A stretch of DNA of 64,000 nt from Chitinophaga sp. LS1 (lineage in GTDB: Bacteria > Bacteroidota > Bacteroidia > Chitinophagales > Chitinophagaceae). The stretch is from contig NZ_CP128362.1 in NCBI RefSeq assembly GCF_034274695.1, forward strand, positions 4,342,501-4,406,500, given 5' to 3'. The stretch's first letter is position 1. Each line of letters starts with the position of its first letter. Under the pieces are notes generated by a model. The model was not told the DNA's origin, did no database searches, and was given only the letters and a program-made list of their open reading frames with translations. The position numbers were made by a program, and so were the translations under genes. Positions 1 through 8,259 of the stretch are shown piece by piece.

Positions 1-308
1 AACATGGCCTTGCGCCTAAAAACGGCAGCGGGAACCTGGAGGTAAGACTGATGCTGAAAGGGGATATGCTATACTGTTCCGTAGACGATGATGGAATAGG
101 CTGGGACAGGGCAAATGAACTGAAGAGCGGACGCCTCATAAAGCACGAATCTACAGCCCTGAGCGTGATCAGGGAGCGGTTGCAGATTATAAAATCTTTT
201 AATGGAAATGTTGGAAAGTTAGAAATTATTGATAAATTTAAGTCAGGTTTCGGCAATAAAGAGGGTACGCTCGTTGAAATTCTGATTCCCATTGTTAAGA
301 TGTTATGA
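1..308 (+). CDS. Sensor histidine kinase, C-terminal fragment (LytS/YehU type), cut by window edge
   Basis: The reading frame is open from base 3, so the gene begins outside the window and only about 101 C-terminal residues are visible. The fragment is the end of a GHKL ATPase (HATPase_c) domain: an HGL remnant of the N-box side, then the G1 box DDDGIGWDRA, followed by the HES...RLQIIK segment typical of LytS-like kinases. It should autophosphorylate and pass phosphate to the response regulator encoded next, which overlaps it by four bases (ATGA), indicating translational coupling. The sensory domain and the phosphorylated histidine are not in view, so the signal cannot be guessed. Confidence 0.85.
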   Translation, partial: HGLAPKNGSGNLEVRLMLKGDMLYCSVDDDGIGWDRANELKSGRLIKHESTALSVIRERLQIIKSFNGNVGKLEIIDKFKSGFGNKEGTLVEILIPIVKML

Positions 309-1066
309 GTAATATAAAAGCTGCGATCGTAGACGATGAAGTCCGCAACATCCACATTTTGCGAAATATTCTTGAAAATTACTGTAAGGATGTTACGGTA
401 GTAGGGGAGGCGCAGAACATTCATGACGCGGCGGAGATGCTGAAAAATACCCAGATCGATGTACTGTTTCTGGATATTGAAATGCCGCCACATAATGGAT
501 TCCAGTTATTGGAAATGTTCCCTGTGCTAAACTTCGAAGTTATCTTCATCACCGCGTTTCAGGAATATGCTTTGCAGGCAATAAAATTTGCCGCGTTGGA
601 TTATCTGCTCAAACCTATTAAGGTGAGTGAGGTAGAAGATGCATTGGAAAAAGTAAAGAAGAGTAAAAAAGGTAGGTTAAATGAGCTGGCGTCGATTCTG
701 AAGGATTATGTAAAGAACAATGACAACGCGTTTTCCAAGATAGTGATTCCGGTGAATGATGGGTATAATGTGATAGATCTGAAGGATATCATTTATTGCG
801 AAGCGTTTGATAGTTATACAAAGATCCAGTTGATCAATAATGTATCGCATTTGATATCCAAGTCACTGAAGGAGTATGAGGAAATGTTGAGTGATAAAGG
901 ATTCTATAGGGTACATAAGTCTTTCCTGATTAATATTCATCATATCGTGAAGATTATAAAAGGCCTGGGAACAGCAGTTGTGATGAGTGATCAGAAGAAT
1001 ATACCGATCAGCTCCCGGAAGAAAGATGAGTTTTTTGCGCAGTTGAAAGGAGTGATAAATCTGTAA
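305..1066 (+). CDS. LytTR-family response regulator
   Basis: This 253-residue protein has a receiver domain (about 1-120) with acidic pair D10/D11, phospho-acceptor D57 in LFLDIEMP, and K103 in LLKP, followed by a LytTR DNA-binding domain (about 145-245) with YRVHKSFLIN near its end. It is the cytoplasmic output partner of the kinase just upstream and is co-translated with it. LytTR regulators in Bacteroidota usually control neighbouring or envelope genes, but no target is evident here. A hairpin terminator lies 25 bases after the stop, so the pair closes its transcription unit. Confidence 0.93.
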   Translation: MSNIKAAIVDDEVRNIHILRNILENYCKDVTVVGEAQNIHDAAEMLKNTQIDVLFLDIEMPPHNGFQLLEMFPVLNFEVIFITAFQEYALQAIKFAALDYLLKPIKVSEVEDALEKVKKSKKGRLNELASILKDYVKNNDNAFSKIVIPVNDGYNVIDLKDIIYCEAFDSYTKIQLINNVSHLISKSLKEYEEMLSDKGFYRVHKSFLINIHHIVKIIKGLGTAVVMSDQKNIPISSRKKDEFFAQLKGVINL

Positions 1067-1090
1067 TTGCAAGTAATAAAAAATATAGAT

Positions 1091-1118
1091 GCCTGGCGAA
1101 AGCCGGGCATTTTTTTTT
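1091..1118 (+). terminator. Rho-independent terminator after the LytTR regulator
   Basis: A seven-base-pair stem (GCCTGGC/GCCGGGC with one G-T pair, GAAA loop) is followed by a run of nine T. It ends the two-component operon, and a dispersed element starts immediately after it. Confidence 0.9.
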
Positions 1119-1120
1119 AA

Positions 1121-1170
1121 ATGGTTTTCATTCCCTATTGGTGAATTCCCTCTTTCATGAATGTTTTTAT
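1121..1170 (+). repeat. Terminator-adjacent dispersed element, copy A
   Basis: One of five related intergenic sequences in the window. The common core reads ATGGTTTTCAT, then CCCCGTTGG (here diverged to CCCTATTGG), then TGAATTCCCTCTTTCATG, then AATGTTTTT. It starts two bases after the U-tract of the preceding terminator. It has two small internal palindromes, GAAAAtggTTTTC (in the fuller copies) and TTCATGAA. Confidence 0.85.
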
Positions 1171-1176
1171 TGGAAA

Positions 1177-1290
1177 TGGCCTGCGGCAGCATTGAAGCGC
1201 GCTCTTTTCAGGCTAACGCCCTTGTTGAAATTGCCTCCCCCCATAGGAGTCAGCCGAACAAATAAAGATCTTCCTTGCTGCCGAAGGCCC
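1177..1290. repeat. Inverted repeat with GGCCTKCGGCAGCA arms
   Basis: The arm at 1177-1197 (TGGCCTGCGGCAGCATTGAAG region) is matched by its reverse complement at 1270-1290 (CTTCCTTGCTGCCGAAGGCC). A third copy lies at about 10173-10194, also next to a dispersed element. The interval between the arms shows no gene. Confidence 0.6.
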
Positions 1291-1329
1291 TTAAAACAAA
1301 AGAGCCCTGGTTGAAATACCAGAGCTCTT
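1291..1329 (-). terminator. Terminator of the HtrA protease gene
   Basis: On the minus strand, AAGAGCTCTGG pairs with CCAGGGCTCTT around an eight-base loop and is followed by TTTTGTTTT. It lies about 40 bases beyond the stop codon of the protease gene. Confidence 0.85.
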
Positions 1330-1366
1330 CTCTCCTTAACTTATAAACCTATATGAAAAACGATAA

Positions 1367-2905
1367 TTAAAAATCAGTACTATTCGTCAAATCAATATTG
1401 TAATAGTACACACCATTCAACTCAGGATACACACCTTCCAGCTGCACCTTCTTCTGTTTCTCCAATATCCCTCTCAGCTGTTCCACTGAACTCACCACCT
1501 GATCTCCTGCTTTCATAATAATAAAAGAAGGTTTCATATTCGTTTGTTTCTTCAGTACACCACTGCTGATGTTATCTACATATACACCACCACGAATACC
1601 GATCTTCGCTGCATCGCCTTTTTCCAGTGTCACCAGATCCGCGCCCAGCGCATCGATCACTGTTGCTTTCACAATACTGGTATTACCATCAATGTTCTTC
1701 AGAACTGCATTCGCTGTGCGTGATTTATCACCACGGAGGTAGCTGATACTGATCTTATCACCTGGTTTGAATCTTGCGATCTGCTCCGTCATCTGTGGAA
1801 TAGAAGGTGTATTCACACCATTGATACCAGTGATCACATCACCCTTCTGAATACCTGCATCAGCCGCAGCACCACTTGTTACCACATCTGTCACTACTAC
1901 ACCATTCACATCTCTTCTTATACCATAGTCACCCCATTTCTCTTCAGGAATAGAATTCGGATCCTGGTACCTGATACCGAGGTAAGCACGTTGTACATTA
2001 CCATACTTCATGATATCATTTACCACTTTCTTCACCAGGTTCACGGGAATCGCATAAGAGTAACCTGCATAGGCACCGGTAGGAGAGGCGATCGCAGAGT
2101 TAATACCAATCAGTTCACCTGCGGTATTGATCAATGCACCACCACTGTTACCCTGGTTCACAGCAGCATCTGTCTGAATAAAAGATTCGATAGCGTTTCT
2201 TTTTGCCTGTTTGTTAATACCGATAGAACGTGCTTTTGCACTCACGATACCTGCAGTTACGGTAGTTTCCAGGTTTAATGGATAACCGATAGCAAGCACC
2301 CACTGACCAATTTCAACCTCGTCAGAATTGCCATACAGCATGTAAGGCAGGTTTTTCGCGTCTACTTTGATCACCGCGAGGTCAGTGTTTGGATCGGTAC
2401 CGATCACTTTTGCTTTGTAAGTTTTGTAGTCATTGAGCGTAACGGTGATTTCGTCCGCATCGTCCACTACGTGATTGTTTGTCACGATATAACCATCGTC
2501 GGAGATGAGTACACCGGAGCCGGAAGCCATCTGGCCGGGAACATAATATTTACGTCCGCCGCCGCCACCCTGGAATTCGTCCCCGAAAAAGTCATCACCG
2601 AAGAGGTCTTCAAGTACGCTTCTTTTCCTTTGCAGGTTGTTTGTAACCTGACGGGGATTGATCTTTGTCTTAATGTGAACCACACCTGGAACTGCCAGTT
2701 TTGCTGCTGCTGAGAAGTCGGTGGGTGGAGTAATGTTTCTGTGTTCTGTACCAGGCATGTAGCTGGTATAGTTTACTGGAATGTTGTCTGATCCATTTTG
2801 ATAGGGACCTGCCTGCCGGGGCTGAAATTTGCTGTAAACAAACACGCTGGCAAAGGCAGTGGCCGCGCTGATAAGAACAGTTGCCGCAATTTGCCGGAAT
2901 TTCAT
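1367..2905 (-). CDS. Periplasmic serine protease, HtrA/DegP/DegQ family
   Basis: This 512-residue protein starts with a hydrophobic signal/anchor segment (about 6-25) after MKFRQ. The trypsin-like domain carries the full triad: H145 in VTNNHVV, D175 in DPNTDLAV and S254 in GNSGGAL. A glycine-rich loop with a DDFFGDEF motif (about 100-118) corresponds to the LA-loop region. One clear PDZ domain (about 310-395) follows, and the C-terminus (about 420-505) looks like a second, diverged PDZ. HtrA proteases act in the periplasm as chaperone-proteases on misfolded envelope proteins. It is monocistronic, with its own terminator and a probable promoter about 75 bases upstream. Which degP/degQ orthologue it is cannot be told. 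Confidence 0.95.
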   Translation of the reverse strand: MKFRQIAATVLISAATAFASVFVYSKFQPRQAGPYQNGSDNIPVNYTSYMPGTEHRNITPPTDFSAAAKLAVPGVVHIKTKINPRQVTNNLQRKRSVLEDLFGDDFFGDEFQGGGGGRKYYVPGQMASGSGVLISDDGYIVTNNHVVDDADEITVTLNDYKTYKAKVIGTDPNTDLAVIKVDAKNLPYMLYGNSDEVEIGQWVLAIGYPLNLETTVTAGIVSAKARSIGINKQAKRNAIESFIQTDAAVNQGNSGGALINTAGELIGINSAIASPTGAYAGYSYAIPVNLVKKVVNDIMKYGNVQRAYLGIRYQDPNSIPEEKWGDYGIRRDVNGVVVTDVVTSGAAADAGIQKGDVITGINGVNTPSIPQMTEQIARFKPGDKISISYLRGDKSRTANAVLKNIDGNTSIVKATVIDALGADLVTLEKGDAAKIGIRGGVYVDNISSGVLKKQTNMKPSFIIMKAGDQVVSSVEQLRGILEKQKKVQLEGVYPELNGVYYYNIDLTNSTDF

Positions 2906-2980
2906 ATTTCTTTGAGTTTAAGTTTTATTGAAAGCAAAAATGTTGATATAAGGAATATAACAATTTTAGTGCCTCGGATA

Positions 2981-2988
2981 CAAATTTA
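2981..2988 (-). promoter_or_regulatory. Candidate -7 box for the HtrA gene
   Basis: The minus strand reads TAAATTTG, an exact match to the Bacteroidota -7 consensus TAnnTTTG, about 75 bases ahead of the protease ATG. I see no good -33 TTTG at the expected distance, so this is tentative. The remainder of the 2906-3219 gap holds only a terminator and dispersed element copy B. Confidence 0.4.
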
Positions 2989-3131
2989 AGGGGGTAAGTG
3001 ATTCATTCAGCCAGTGTTGGTGTTACTTTAACAGTTTATTATATGAAAGGTTAATGTCATCTTAATAGAATGGGTGACAAAGTAACGGAGGTACTGACAA
3101 ATTAACGATTGAATCGGACAAAATGTTATGT

Positions 3132-3168
3132 AAAAAGAAAAAAGGACAGCCATAAGGGCGGTCCTTTT
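3132..3168 (-). terminator. Terminator of the acyl-CoA reductase gene
   Basis: On the minus strand AAAGGACCGCC pairs with GGCTGTCCTTT and is followed by a TTTTTTCTTTTT tract. Transcripts from the gene ending at 3220 pass through dispersed element copy B before reaching it. Confidence 0.8.
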
Positions 3169-3176
3169 CTACTGAA

Positions 3177-3222
3177 AGTGGTTTCATCTCCGTTGATGAA
3201 TACTCCTTTCATGAATGTTTTA
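3177..3222 (+). repeat. Terminator-adjacent dispersed element, copy B
   Basis: It reads GTGGTTTCATCTCCGTTG, then ATGAATACTCCTTTCATGAA, then TGTTTTA, a shortened version of the core seen in copies A, C, D and E. Its right end overlaps the stop codon of the minus-strand acyl-CoA reductase gene, and its left end faces the hairpin at 3132-3168. Unlike the other copies it lies between the gene end and the terminator. Confidence 0.8.
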
Positions 3223-4218
3223 TAGCTTACTCAAAAATTCCAGCGTATCCACTCCATCCGCATAATCCGTGAGCGATGGTTGCTGTGCCGTTCCAAAAGG
3301 AGTAAACCCTCTTCCTACCAGGCATTGCAACGCTGTATTCGCCTGCAACTCCGCCGCCAGCGTGTCCTTATCGGTATAATACCCATAGTTCAGCACACTT
3401 ATTGGCGAGAAAATATGCGGCGCCTCCTGCAATAACATGCTCTCATTCGACATATAAGGACTGTTATTCAGCAGGATCAAAGCCAGGTTATAGTCGTAAT
3501 TATTCTTATACTTATTATGATCGGCAAGATAACTATACTTCTTCTGTGCCTCCAGCAACAGGCTGAAATCATACCCTTCCGGTACAAACACCTTGGTTAC
3601 ATTCCGGCATCCCAGCCCAAAGTAAATACTGATATCGTCCGCCAGGCCTTCCAGCTCAGCAGGCGTTTCTTCACCTGTGAGGATAGCTACGGAAGTCCGG
3701 TTCCGGCGAATAATGTGCGGATACTGGGCAAAGTAATACTCGAAATACCTGGAAGAATTGTTGCTGCCTGTTGCAATATAAGCGTCACAGTTCTTCAACA
3801 TATCCTGTACTGTAGTCTGTTCCGCCCATTCAGGGTGCCACTCTTTCATCTTATCCAGCACATGCTGCATCAGTATTACATCCTTTGATGACAGTTTGAG
3901 GCGAACATTGTGGCCGCTCACGAAACCGCAGAGCCAGTCATGAAAGCCTACAAGAGGGATGTTACCAGCGGTAACGATGCCCACTGTACGGGCAGGTTTG
4001 TTCTTAGTCAATTCCGGGTAGGCATTGATCCAGCTGTTGAGGTGGGCGGCTTCCAGGAAATTCTCCGCAATCTGGCTGATGGCCAGATCTATGAATTCCG
4101 GGGTGAACCAGCCGTTAGCCTGGTAAGCTCTTTCCTTTACTGCCAGAAGCGCTGGATCATTGCTTGTCAGGTATTGACCTAAACGTACCAGGGCGGCTAC
4201 TTTTTCTGTACTGCTCAT
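3220..4218 (-). CDS. Acyl-CoA reductase, LuxC-like
   Basis: This 332-residue cytoplasmic protein resembles the LuxC/acyl-CoA reductase family: an aldehyde-dehydrogenase-like fold with a nucleotide-binding segment VGIVTAGNIPLVGFHDWL (about 79-96) and the family segment IATGSNNSSRYFEYYF (about 148-163). C204, in the stretch ISIYFGLGCRNVTKVFVP, is the plausible nucleophilic cysteine that would carry the acyl group during NADPH-dependent reduction of an acyl-CoA or acyl-ACP to aldehyde. There is no luciferase and no LuxD/LuxE nearby. It is divergent from a 2[4Fe-4S] ferredoxin gene 92 bases away, a pairing I recall as frequent in Bacteroidota. The physiological substrate is unknown. Confidence 0.8.
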   Translation of the reverse strand: MSSTEKVAALVRLGQYLTSNDPALLAVKERAYQANGWFTPEFIDLAISQIAENFLEAAHLNSWINAYPELTKNKPARTVGIVTAGNIPLVGFHDWLCGFVSGHNVRLKLSSKDVILMQHVLDKMKEWHPEWAEQTTVQDMLKNCDAYIATGSNNSSRYFEYYFAQYPHIIRRNRTSVAILTGEETPAELEGLADDISIYFGLGCRNVTKVFVPEGYDFSLLLEAQKKYSYLADHNKYKNNYDYNLALILLNNSPYMSNESMLLQEAPHIFSPISVLNYGYYTDKDTLAAELQANTALQCLVGRGFTPFGTAQQPSLTDYADGVDTLEFLSKL

Positions 4219-4258
4219 GAATCTATATAAATAGTTTACTTTTTAAAGGGAGATATTC

Positions 4259-4266
4259 TATTTTTG
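4259..4266 (+). promoter_or_regulatory. Promoter of the ferredoxin gene
   Basis: TATTTTTG matches the -7 consensus TAnnTTTG, with TTTA placed 20 bases upstream as a near -33 element. The ATG lies 44 bases after the box. Confidence 0.55.
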
Positions 4267-4310
4267 TCTGCAAAATTAATGGCTTACTTCTTAAACAAAA
4301 AGTTTATAAC

Positions 4311-4658
4311 ATGGCAATCAAAATAACAGATGAATGTATTAATTGTGGAGCTTGTGAACCTGAGTGCCCTAATAACGCGATCTATGAAGGTGGTGTTGAA
4401 TGGGCAATGGCCGATGGCACTACGATTAAGGGTTCTTATGTGCTGATGGATGGATCTTCTATCGATGCCGACCAGCGTAACGCTCCTATAGCTGTTGACA
4501 GTTATTATATTGTTCCTAATAAATGTACTGAGTGTCAAGGCTTTCACGAAGAGCCACAGTGTGCGGCAGTATGTCCGGTAGACTGTTGTGTACCAGACGA
4601 AATGTACCAGGAGTCTGAAGAAGAACTGCTGGCAAAGAAAGAGAAATTACATATTTAA
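4311..4658 (+). CDS. 2[4Fe-4S] ferredoxin
   Basis: This 115-residue protein has two ferredoxin cysteine clusters: C9-xx-C12-xx-C15-xxx-C19-P, and C72-xx-C75-x8-C84-xxx-C88-P with extra cysteines at 92 and 93. The eight-residue gap in the second motif and the roughly 50-residue insert between clusters resemble Allochromatium-type ferredoxins. It is a soluble low-potential electron carrier whose partner is unknown. It is expressed alone, from its own promoter to a strong terminator, divergently from the acyl-CoA reductase. Co-conservation of those two genes might mean a functional link, which is inference. Confidence 0.92.
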   Translation: MAIKITDECINCGACEPECPNNAIYEGGVEWAMADGTTIKGSYVLMDGSSIDADQRNAPIAVDSYYIVPNKCTECQGFHEEPQCAAVCPVDCCVPDEMYQESEEELLAKKEKLHI

Positions 4659-4730
4659 TCAGGAAGCATAAGGAATTATCGGTAACTGGTCGTCAGATGC
4701 AAATCGCTGGCACGCATACCGAACCTAAAT

Positions 4731-4774
4731 GGGGAGAAAAGGTCAAAATTGCCTTTTCTCCCCTTCTTTTTGGG
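4731..4774 (+). terminator. Strong terminator after the ferredoxin gene
   Basis: The 12-base-pair stem GGGGAGAAAAGG/CCTTTTCTCCCC with a nine-base loop is followed by TTCTTTTTG. It isolates the ferredoxin from the ligase gene downstream. Confidence 0.92.
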
Positions 4775-4835
4775 GTAAAAAAGTTTACATCCCCCATTTT
4801 TCTATTAACTTTATCCGCTTATTATTAATTATTAT

Positions 4836-5825
4836 ATGAAAAAGAATATCGCCCTTGTTGCCGGCGGATACTCAGGAGAATACGTTATCTCCGTACAAAG
4901 TGCCGTAACAATTGAGAAAAACCTGGATAGCAGCAAATACAATGTGTATAAAATTGTTATTACAAAAGAGAGCTGGAATTATACGGGGGACGACGGGCAG
5001 GCGATAGCCGTGGATAAGAACGATTTTTCATTGACTATCAAAGGGCAAAAAGTAACTTTTGATGCCGTTTTCATCGGTATTCACGGTACACCTGGCGAAG
5101 ATGGCCGACTGCAGGGATATTTCGAAATGCTGGGTATTCCATTTACCAGCTGTGGCATGGTCACCTCCGCCATGACTTTCAATAAGAGCTATTGCAACAA
5201 AGTAGTGGCAGCCCTGAATGTGGTGAATGTATCCAAATCTGTGCATATCTTCAGTAACCAGCCTTACGATACCAAACAAATATTAGCACAGCTCAAACTG
5301 CCTGTATTTGTAAAGCCTGCGGAAGGTGGTAGCAGCATCGGTATGTCTAAAGTAAATACTGCCGAAGAACTGCAACCCGCTATCGACAAGGCTTTCAAAG
5401 AAGATGTACAGATCCTGATCGAAGAGTTTATCAAAGGCAGGGAAATAACCTGTGGTTTATATAAAGTGAATGGCGAAATCAACGTTTTGCCGCTGACAGA
5501 AATTGTAAGCAGCAAAGAATTCTTTGACTATGAGGCGAAATATACGCCGGGTATGACCAAAGAAATCACCCCTGCCCCAGCACCGGACGACGTGTGTGAG
5601 CAGATCAGGAATACCGCCAAAGAACTGTATAACAAATTGAATTGCAAAGGTATTGTGCGTGCAGACTTCATCTATGAAGAGGCAAACAACCGCCTGTTCT
5701 TCCTGGAAGTGAACACCATGCCTGGTCAGAGCGATAACAGCCTCGTGCCTCAGCAGGTAAGAGCTGCCGGTAAAACCCTGCAGGAGTTTTACGGCACATT
5801 AATTGAAGAGTGCCTGAGGAAATAA
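4836..5825 (+). CDS. ddl: D-alanine--D-alanine ligase
   Basis: This 329-residue ATP-grasp enzyme joins two D-alanines for the peptidoglycan stem peptide in the cytosol. The N-terminal signature VAGGYSGEYVISVQSA (about 8-23), the central VFVKPAEGGSSIGMSKV (about 156-172), the IEEFIKGREITCG segment and the C-terminal metal-binding FLEVNTMPGQSDNSLVP are all present, and the length is normal. The order ddl then PASTA protein is common in Bacteroidota. The next gene begins 45 bases downstream, so co-transcription is likely. Confidence 0.95.
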   Translation: MKKNIALVAGGYSGEYVISVQSAVTIEKNLDSSKYNVYKIVITKESWNYTGDDGQAIAVDKNDFSLTIKGQKVTFDAVFIGIHGTPGEDGRLQGYFEMLGIPFTSCGMVTSAMTFNKSYCNKVVAALNVVNVSKSVHIFSNQPYDTKQILAQLKLPVFVKPAEGGSSIGMSKVNTAEELQPAIDKAFKEDVQILIEEFIKGREITCGLYKVNGEINVLPLTEIVSSKEFFDYEAKYTPGMTKEITPAPAPDDVCEQIRNTAKELYNKLNCKGIVRADFIYEEANNRLFFLEVNTMPGQSDNSLVPQQVRAAGKTLQEFYGTLIEECLRK

Positions 5826-5870
5826 CAAAGCGGTATAAGATTACGCTATCTTTAAGTTAAAATATAATCT

Positions 5871-6680
5871 GTGTTCAATCAAATTACAAAACGCTCCTTT
5901 GGGTTTAACCTGGCCGTTGTGGTAGGGTTGTTCCTGGTACTGGGGCTGATTTTCTTCCTGCTGCTGGGGGTAATTACCAGGCATGGAGATACCCAAACCG
6001 TGCCTGACGTATACCGTAAGAGTGTGAAAGACGCTACCAAACAGCTGGAAGATGCTGGGTTTAACGTAGATGTAAGAGACTCCATTTTTATCGATAGTTT
6101 GCCTGCCCTGGCTGTATGGGAACAAACCCCCGCAAAAGGTGCGATAGTAAAAGTTGGAAGAACTATTTACCTGACTATCAATAAGGTAGTGCCGCCAATG
6201 GTGGACATGCCTGACCTGGTAGGTCTCACTTTCCGTAGTGCTGAAATGACCCTGCATAGCCGCAGGCTGAATGTAGGAGATACAATTTATAAACCGGACT
6301 TTGCTACCAATACCGTATTGCAGCAGTTGCTGAATGGTAAACTGGTAAAAGCCGGCAGACAGGTGCCCGAAGGTAGCAGCATCACGCTGGTACTGAGTAG
6401 CGGTACAGGTAGTATCGAAAATCCCGTACCGGATCTGATCGGAATGACCTTCCAGGAAGCCAAGGTGACCCTGAGTGGCAGAAACCTGAACCTGGGTACA
6501 GTAATGGTAGATCCTTCTGTAACAGACACTGCCAATGCATTTGTGATCAAACAGGATCCGATGCCAAGAAATTCACTGCAGGAGCTGAGCATGGTAAGAG
6601 CAGGAGAAGTAGTGGATATCTGGTTGTCGCCTACCGCACCGGTAAAAGGTGCAACTGATTCTACAAAAGAACCGCAATAA
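5871..6680 (+). CDS. Membrane-anchored PASTA-domain protein
   Basis: This 269-residue protein appears to start at a GTG codon, because no ATG precedes the transmembrane segment (about 13-36) that must be included. Three PASTA repeats follow, each opening with a PD motif: TVPDVYRKSVKDA (about 43), VDMPDLVGLTF (about 111) and NPVPDLIGMTF (about 184). PASTA domains are known from PBP2x and Stk-type kinases as peptidoglycan-fragment or beta-lactam binders. Here there is no kinase or transpeptidase domain, so the protein is a membrane-tethered PASTA array facing the periplasm. Its place behind ddl suggests a cell-wall role, which is inference. Confidence 0.85.
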   Translation: MFNQITKRSFGFNLAVVVGLFLVLGLIFFLLLGVITRHGDTQTVPDVYRKSVKDATKQLEDAGFNVDVRDSIFIDSLPALAVWEQTPAKGAIVKVGRTIYLTINKVVPPMVDMPDLVGLTFRSAEMTLHSRRLNVGDTIYKPDFATNTVLQQLLNGKLVKAGRQVPEGSSITLVLSSGTGSIENPVPDLIGMTFQEAKVTLSGRNLNLGTVMVDPSVTDTANAFVIKQDPMPRNSLQELSMVRAGEVVDIWLSPTAPVKGATDSTKEPQ

Positions 6681-6726
6681 CAAAGTAGTATACCCCATAA
6701 TCGTTTAACTTATAAAATTTACAGCG

Positions 6727-7035
6727 ATGGAAAATATAACTGCTGAAGAACTGAAACAACGTATTGACAATGGCGAATCCCTGCACATCGTCGATGTAAG
6801 GGAACCACATGAACACGAAGAATTTAATATCGGTGGTATCCTATTACCCCTGGGCGAAATCAGAGCCATGCAGGTGGATGAGCTGGAAGATCTGAAGGAT
6901 GAAGAAGTGATTGTGTATTGCAGAAGCGGAGGCAGAAGCGGCCAGGCAGCAATGATCCTGGAAACAATGGGATTTCAGAATGTAAAGAACCTGACCGGTG
7001 GTATGTTGAACTGGCAGGAGAAGTTCGGGAAATAA
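6727..7035 (+). CDS. Single-domain rhodanese-like sulfurtransferase
   Basis: This 102-residue protein is one rhodanese domain: the IVDVREPHEHEEF motif (about 21-33), the active-site cysteine C65 in the loop YCRSGGRSGQAA, and the C-terminal GGMLNW motif. It can carry a persulfide on C65 and act in sulfur transfer or detoxification; the acceptor is unknown. It has no signal peptide. It lies 46 bases after the PASTA gene and ends at a convergent terminator, so it is probably the last gene of the ddl operon. Confidence 0.92.
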   Translation: MENITAEELKQRIDNGESLHIVDVREPHEHEEFNIGGILLPLGEIRAMQVDELEDLKDEEVIVYCRSGGRSGQAAMILETMGFQNVKNLTGGMLNWQEKFGK

Positions 7036-7049
7036 AAGAATTTGAAATT

Positions 7050-7080
7050 AAAAAGGCTGACCGTAAGGTGAGCCTTTTTA
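7050..7080. terminator. Bidirectional terminator between convergent genes
   Basis: AAAAAGGCT pairs with AGCCTTTTT around a 12-base loop, giving T runs in both directions. The stop codon of the minus-strand gene overlaps its right edge (7078-7080). Confidence 0.85.
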
Positions 7081-8259
7081 ATACTTTTCAAAGAAAGCGC
7101 AGGTACCACCCACCCAGGTATGCGACTTATCCTTCGTTACACCTATCATTTTACTCTTACTAAGCCTCGCCAGGTTATGCACCAACAACGGCCTTTCCGC
7201 TCCATCCTTCCATACATACATCATCCTGATCTCACAATAAGCGGGTCCATCAGGTGTTTCGATAGCCGGGGCATATTGTACCTTTCGCTGTAAAATCCAG
7301 TGCTCAGGATCTTTAATCGAGGCAATATCTGATAATGTTACATCAATCACTACCCCCTGACCTGCGAATGAAAAAAGCGGTTTCAATACATAGTTCTCCA
7401 GATCGGCTGGCAACTCCTTTGCATGCAGAAACCAGCTCTCCGGTGCAAATTCACTATGAATAAAAGGTAGGGTATATTTACTGATCCTGTAAAACCAGTT
7501 CGGATGCGTGATCCACTCTACATCAAAATCCTGGAATAAAGACACATGTGCCGGCAATGAAGCCGCCTGTCTTTGCAGGTCATCAAAGATCACGCGGTTG
7601 TATATGCGTTTGATTAAAGTATCCTTATAGTATAATTGGTCACCTCTCTGCTCAAGGTCTGTAATACAAACAACAGGTATTCCCAGTACCTTTTGCGTAT
7701 AATAAAAATCAATACGGGTTTTCTGTTCATGTGGCTTTACTTCCAGCAATACCACTTCTTCCGGTTGATAAGGACCCACAATGATCTCTTGCAATAACGC
7801 TAAATAGCTATTATCATCATACCCATTGAAATAGTTATTTACTGTATCAGGGATCTGGAAATGATGTTTAAATTCCTTAGCCATCAGCTCCTGAAACGCA
7901 TACAGAGAAGGAAAGCCCTGTAGTTCTATGAGCTGTGGTTGCAACACACCTTCTGCATTTTGACACACAGCAAAATCAATGATCACAAAATGCGCATGCT
8001 CATTTTCGCCCGGTACTTTCATACATGCAGGAAAAGACGCTTCACTACTGGCTTTGAAGTCAGGTTGTGTAATCACATCAATGATCGCTTCGCTGGTATC
8101 AATCAGTTGCTTCGTGAGTGCAGCTGGTACAAACACGGGTGTTTCCGCTACTTTAAAAGCAGGGGCTTCGCCGGCAGCAGCAGCCATTGATTCAATAAAT
8201 GCCGCGTATTTCTCCGCAGTAAAATTTTCGTTATAATATTTGCGTAAAGAAGGGATCAT
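7078..8259 (-). CDS. ATP-grasp-like ligase of an amidoligase cluster
   Basis: This 393-residue soluble protein has no signal peptide. The segment NYVLKPLFSFAGQGVVIDVT (about 290-309) is an ATP-grasp lysine/glycine loop, and CEIRMMYVWKDG (about 345-356) looks like the metal-binding end of that fold. The N-terminal half contains IELQGFPSLYAFQ, which I recall only from uncharacterised relatives. By family logic it would activate a carboxylate with ATP and join it to an amine. Its start overlaps the upstream amidotransferase stop by four bases (ATGA), so the two proteins are co-translated. Substrate unknown; the ATP-grasp call is moderately sure. Confidence 0.65.
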   Translation of the reverse strand: MIPSLRKYYNENFTAEKYAAFIESMAAAAGEAPAFKVAETPVFVPAALTKQLIDTSEAIIDVITQPDFKASSEASFPACMKVPGENEHAHFVIIDFAVCQNAEGVLQPQLIELQGFPSLYAFQELMAKEFKHHFQIPDTVNNYFNGYDDNSYLALLQEIIVGPYQPEEVVLLEVKPHEQKTRIDFYYTQKVLGIPVVCITDLEQRGDQLYYKDTLIKRIYNRVIFDDLQRQAASLPAHVSLFQDFDVEWITHPNWFYRISKYTLPFIHSEFAPESWFLHAKELPADLENYVLKPLFSFAGQGVVIDVTLSDIASIKDPEHWILQRKVQYAPAIETPDGPAYCEIRMMYVWKDGAERPLLVHNLARLSKSKMIGVTKDKSHTWVGGTCAFFEKY

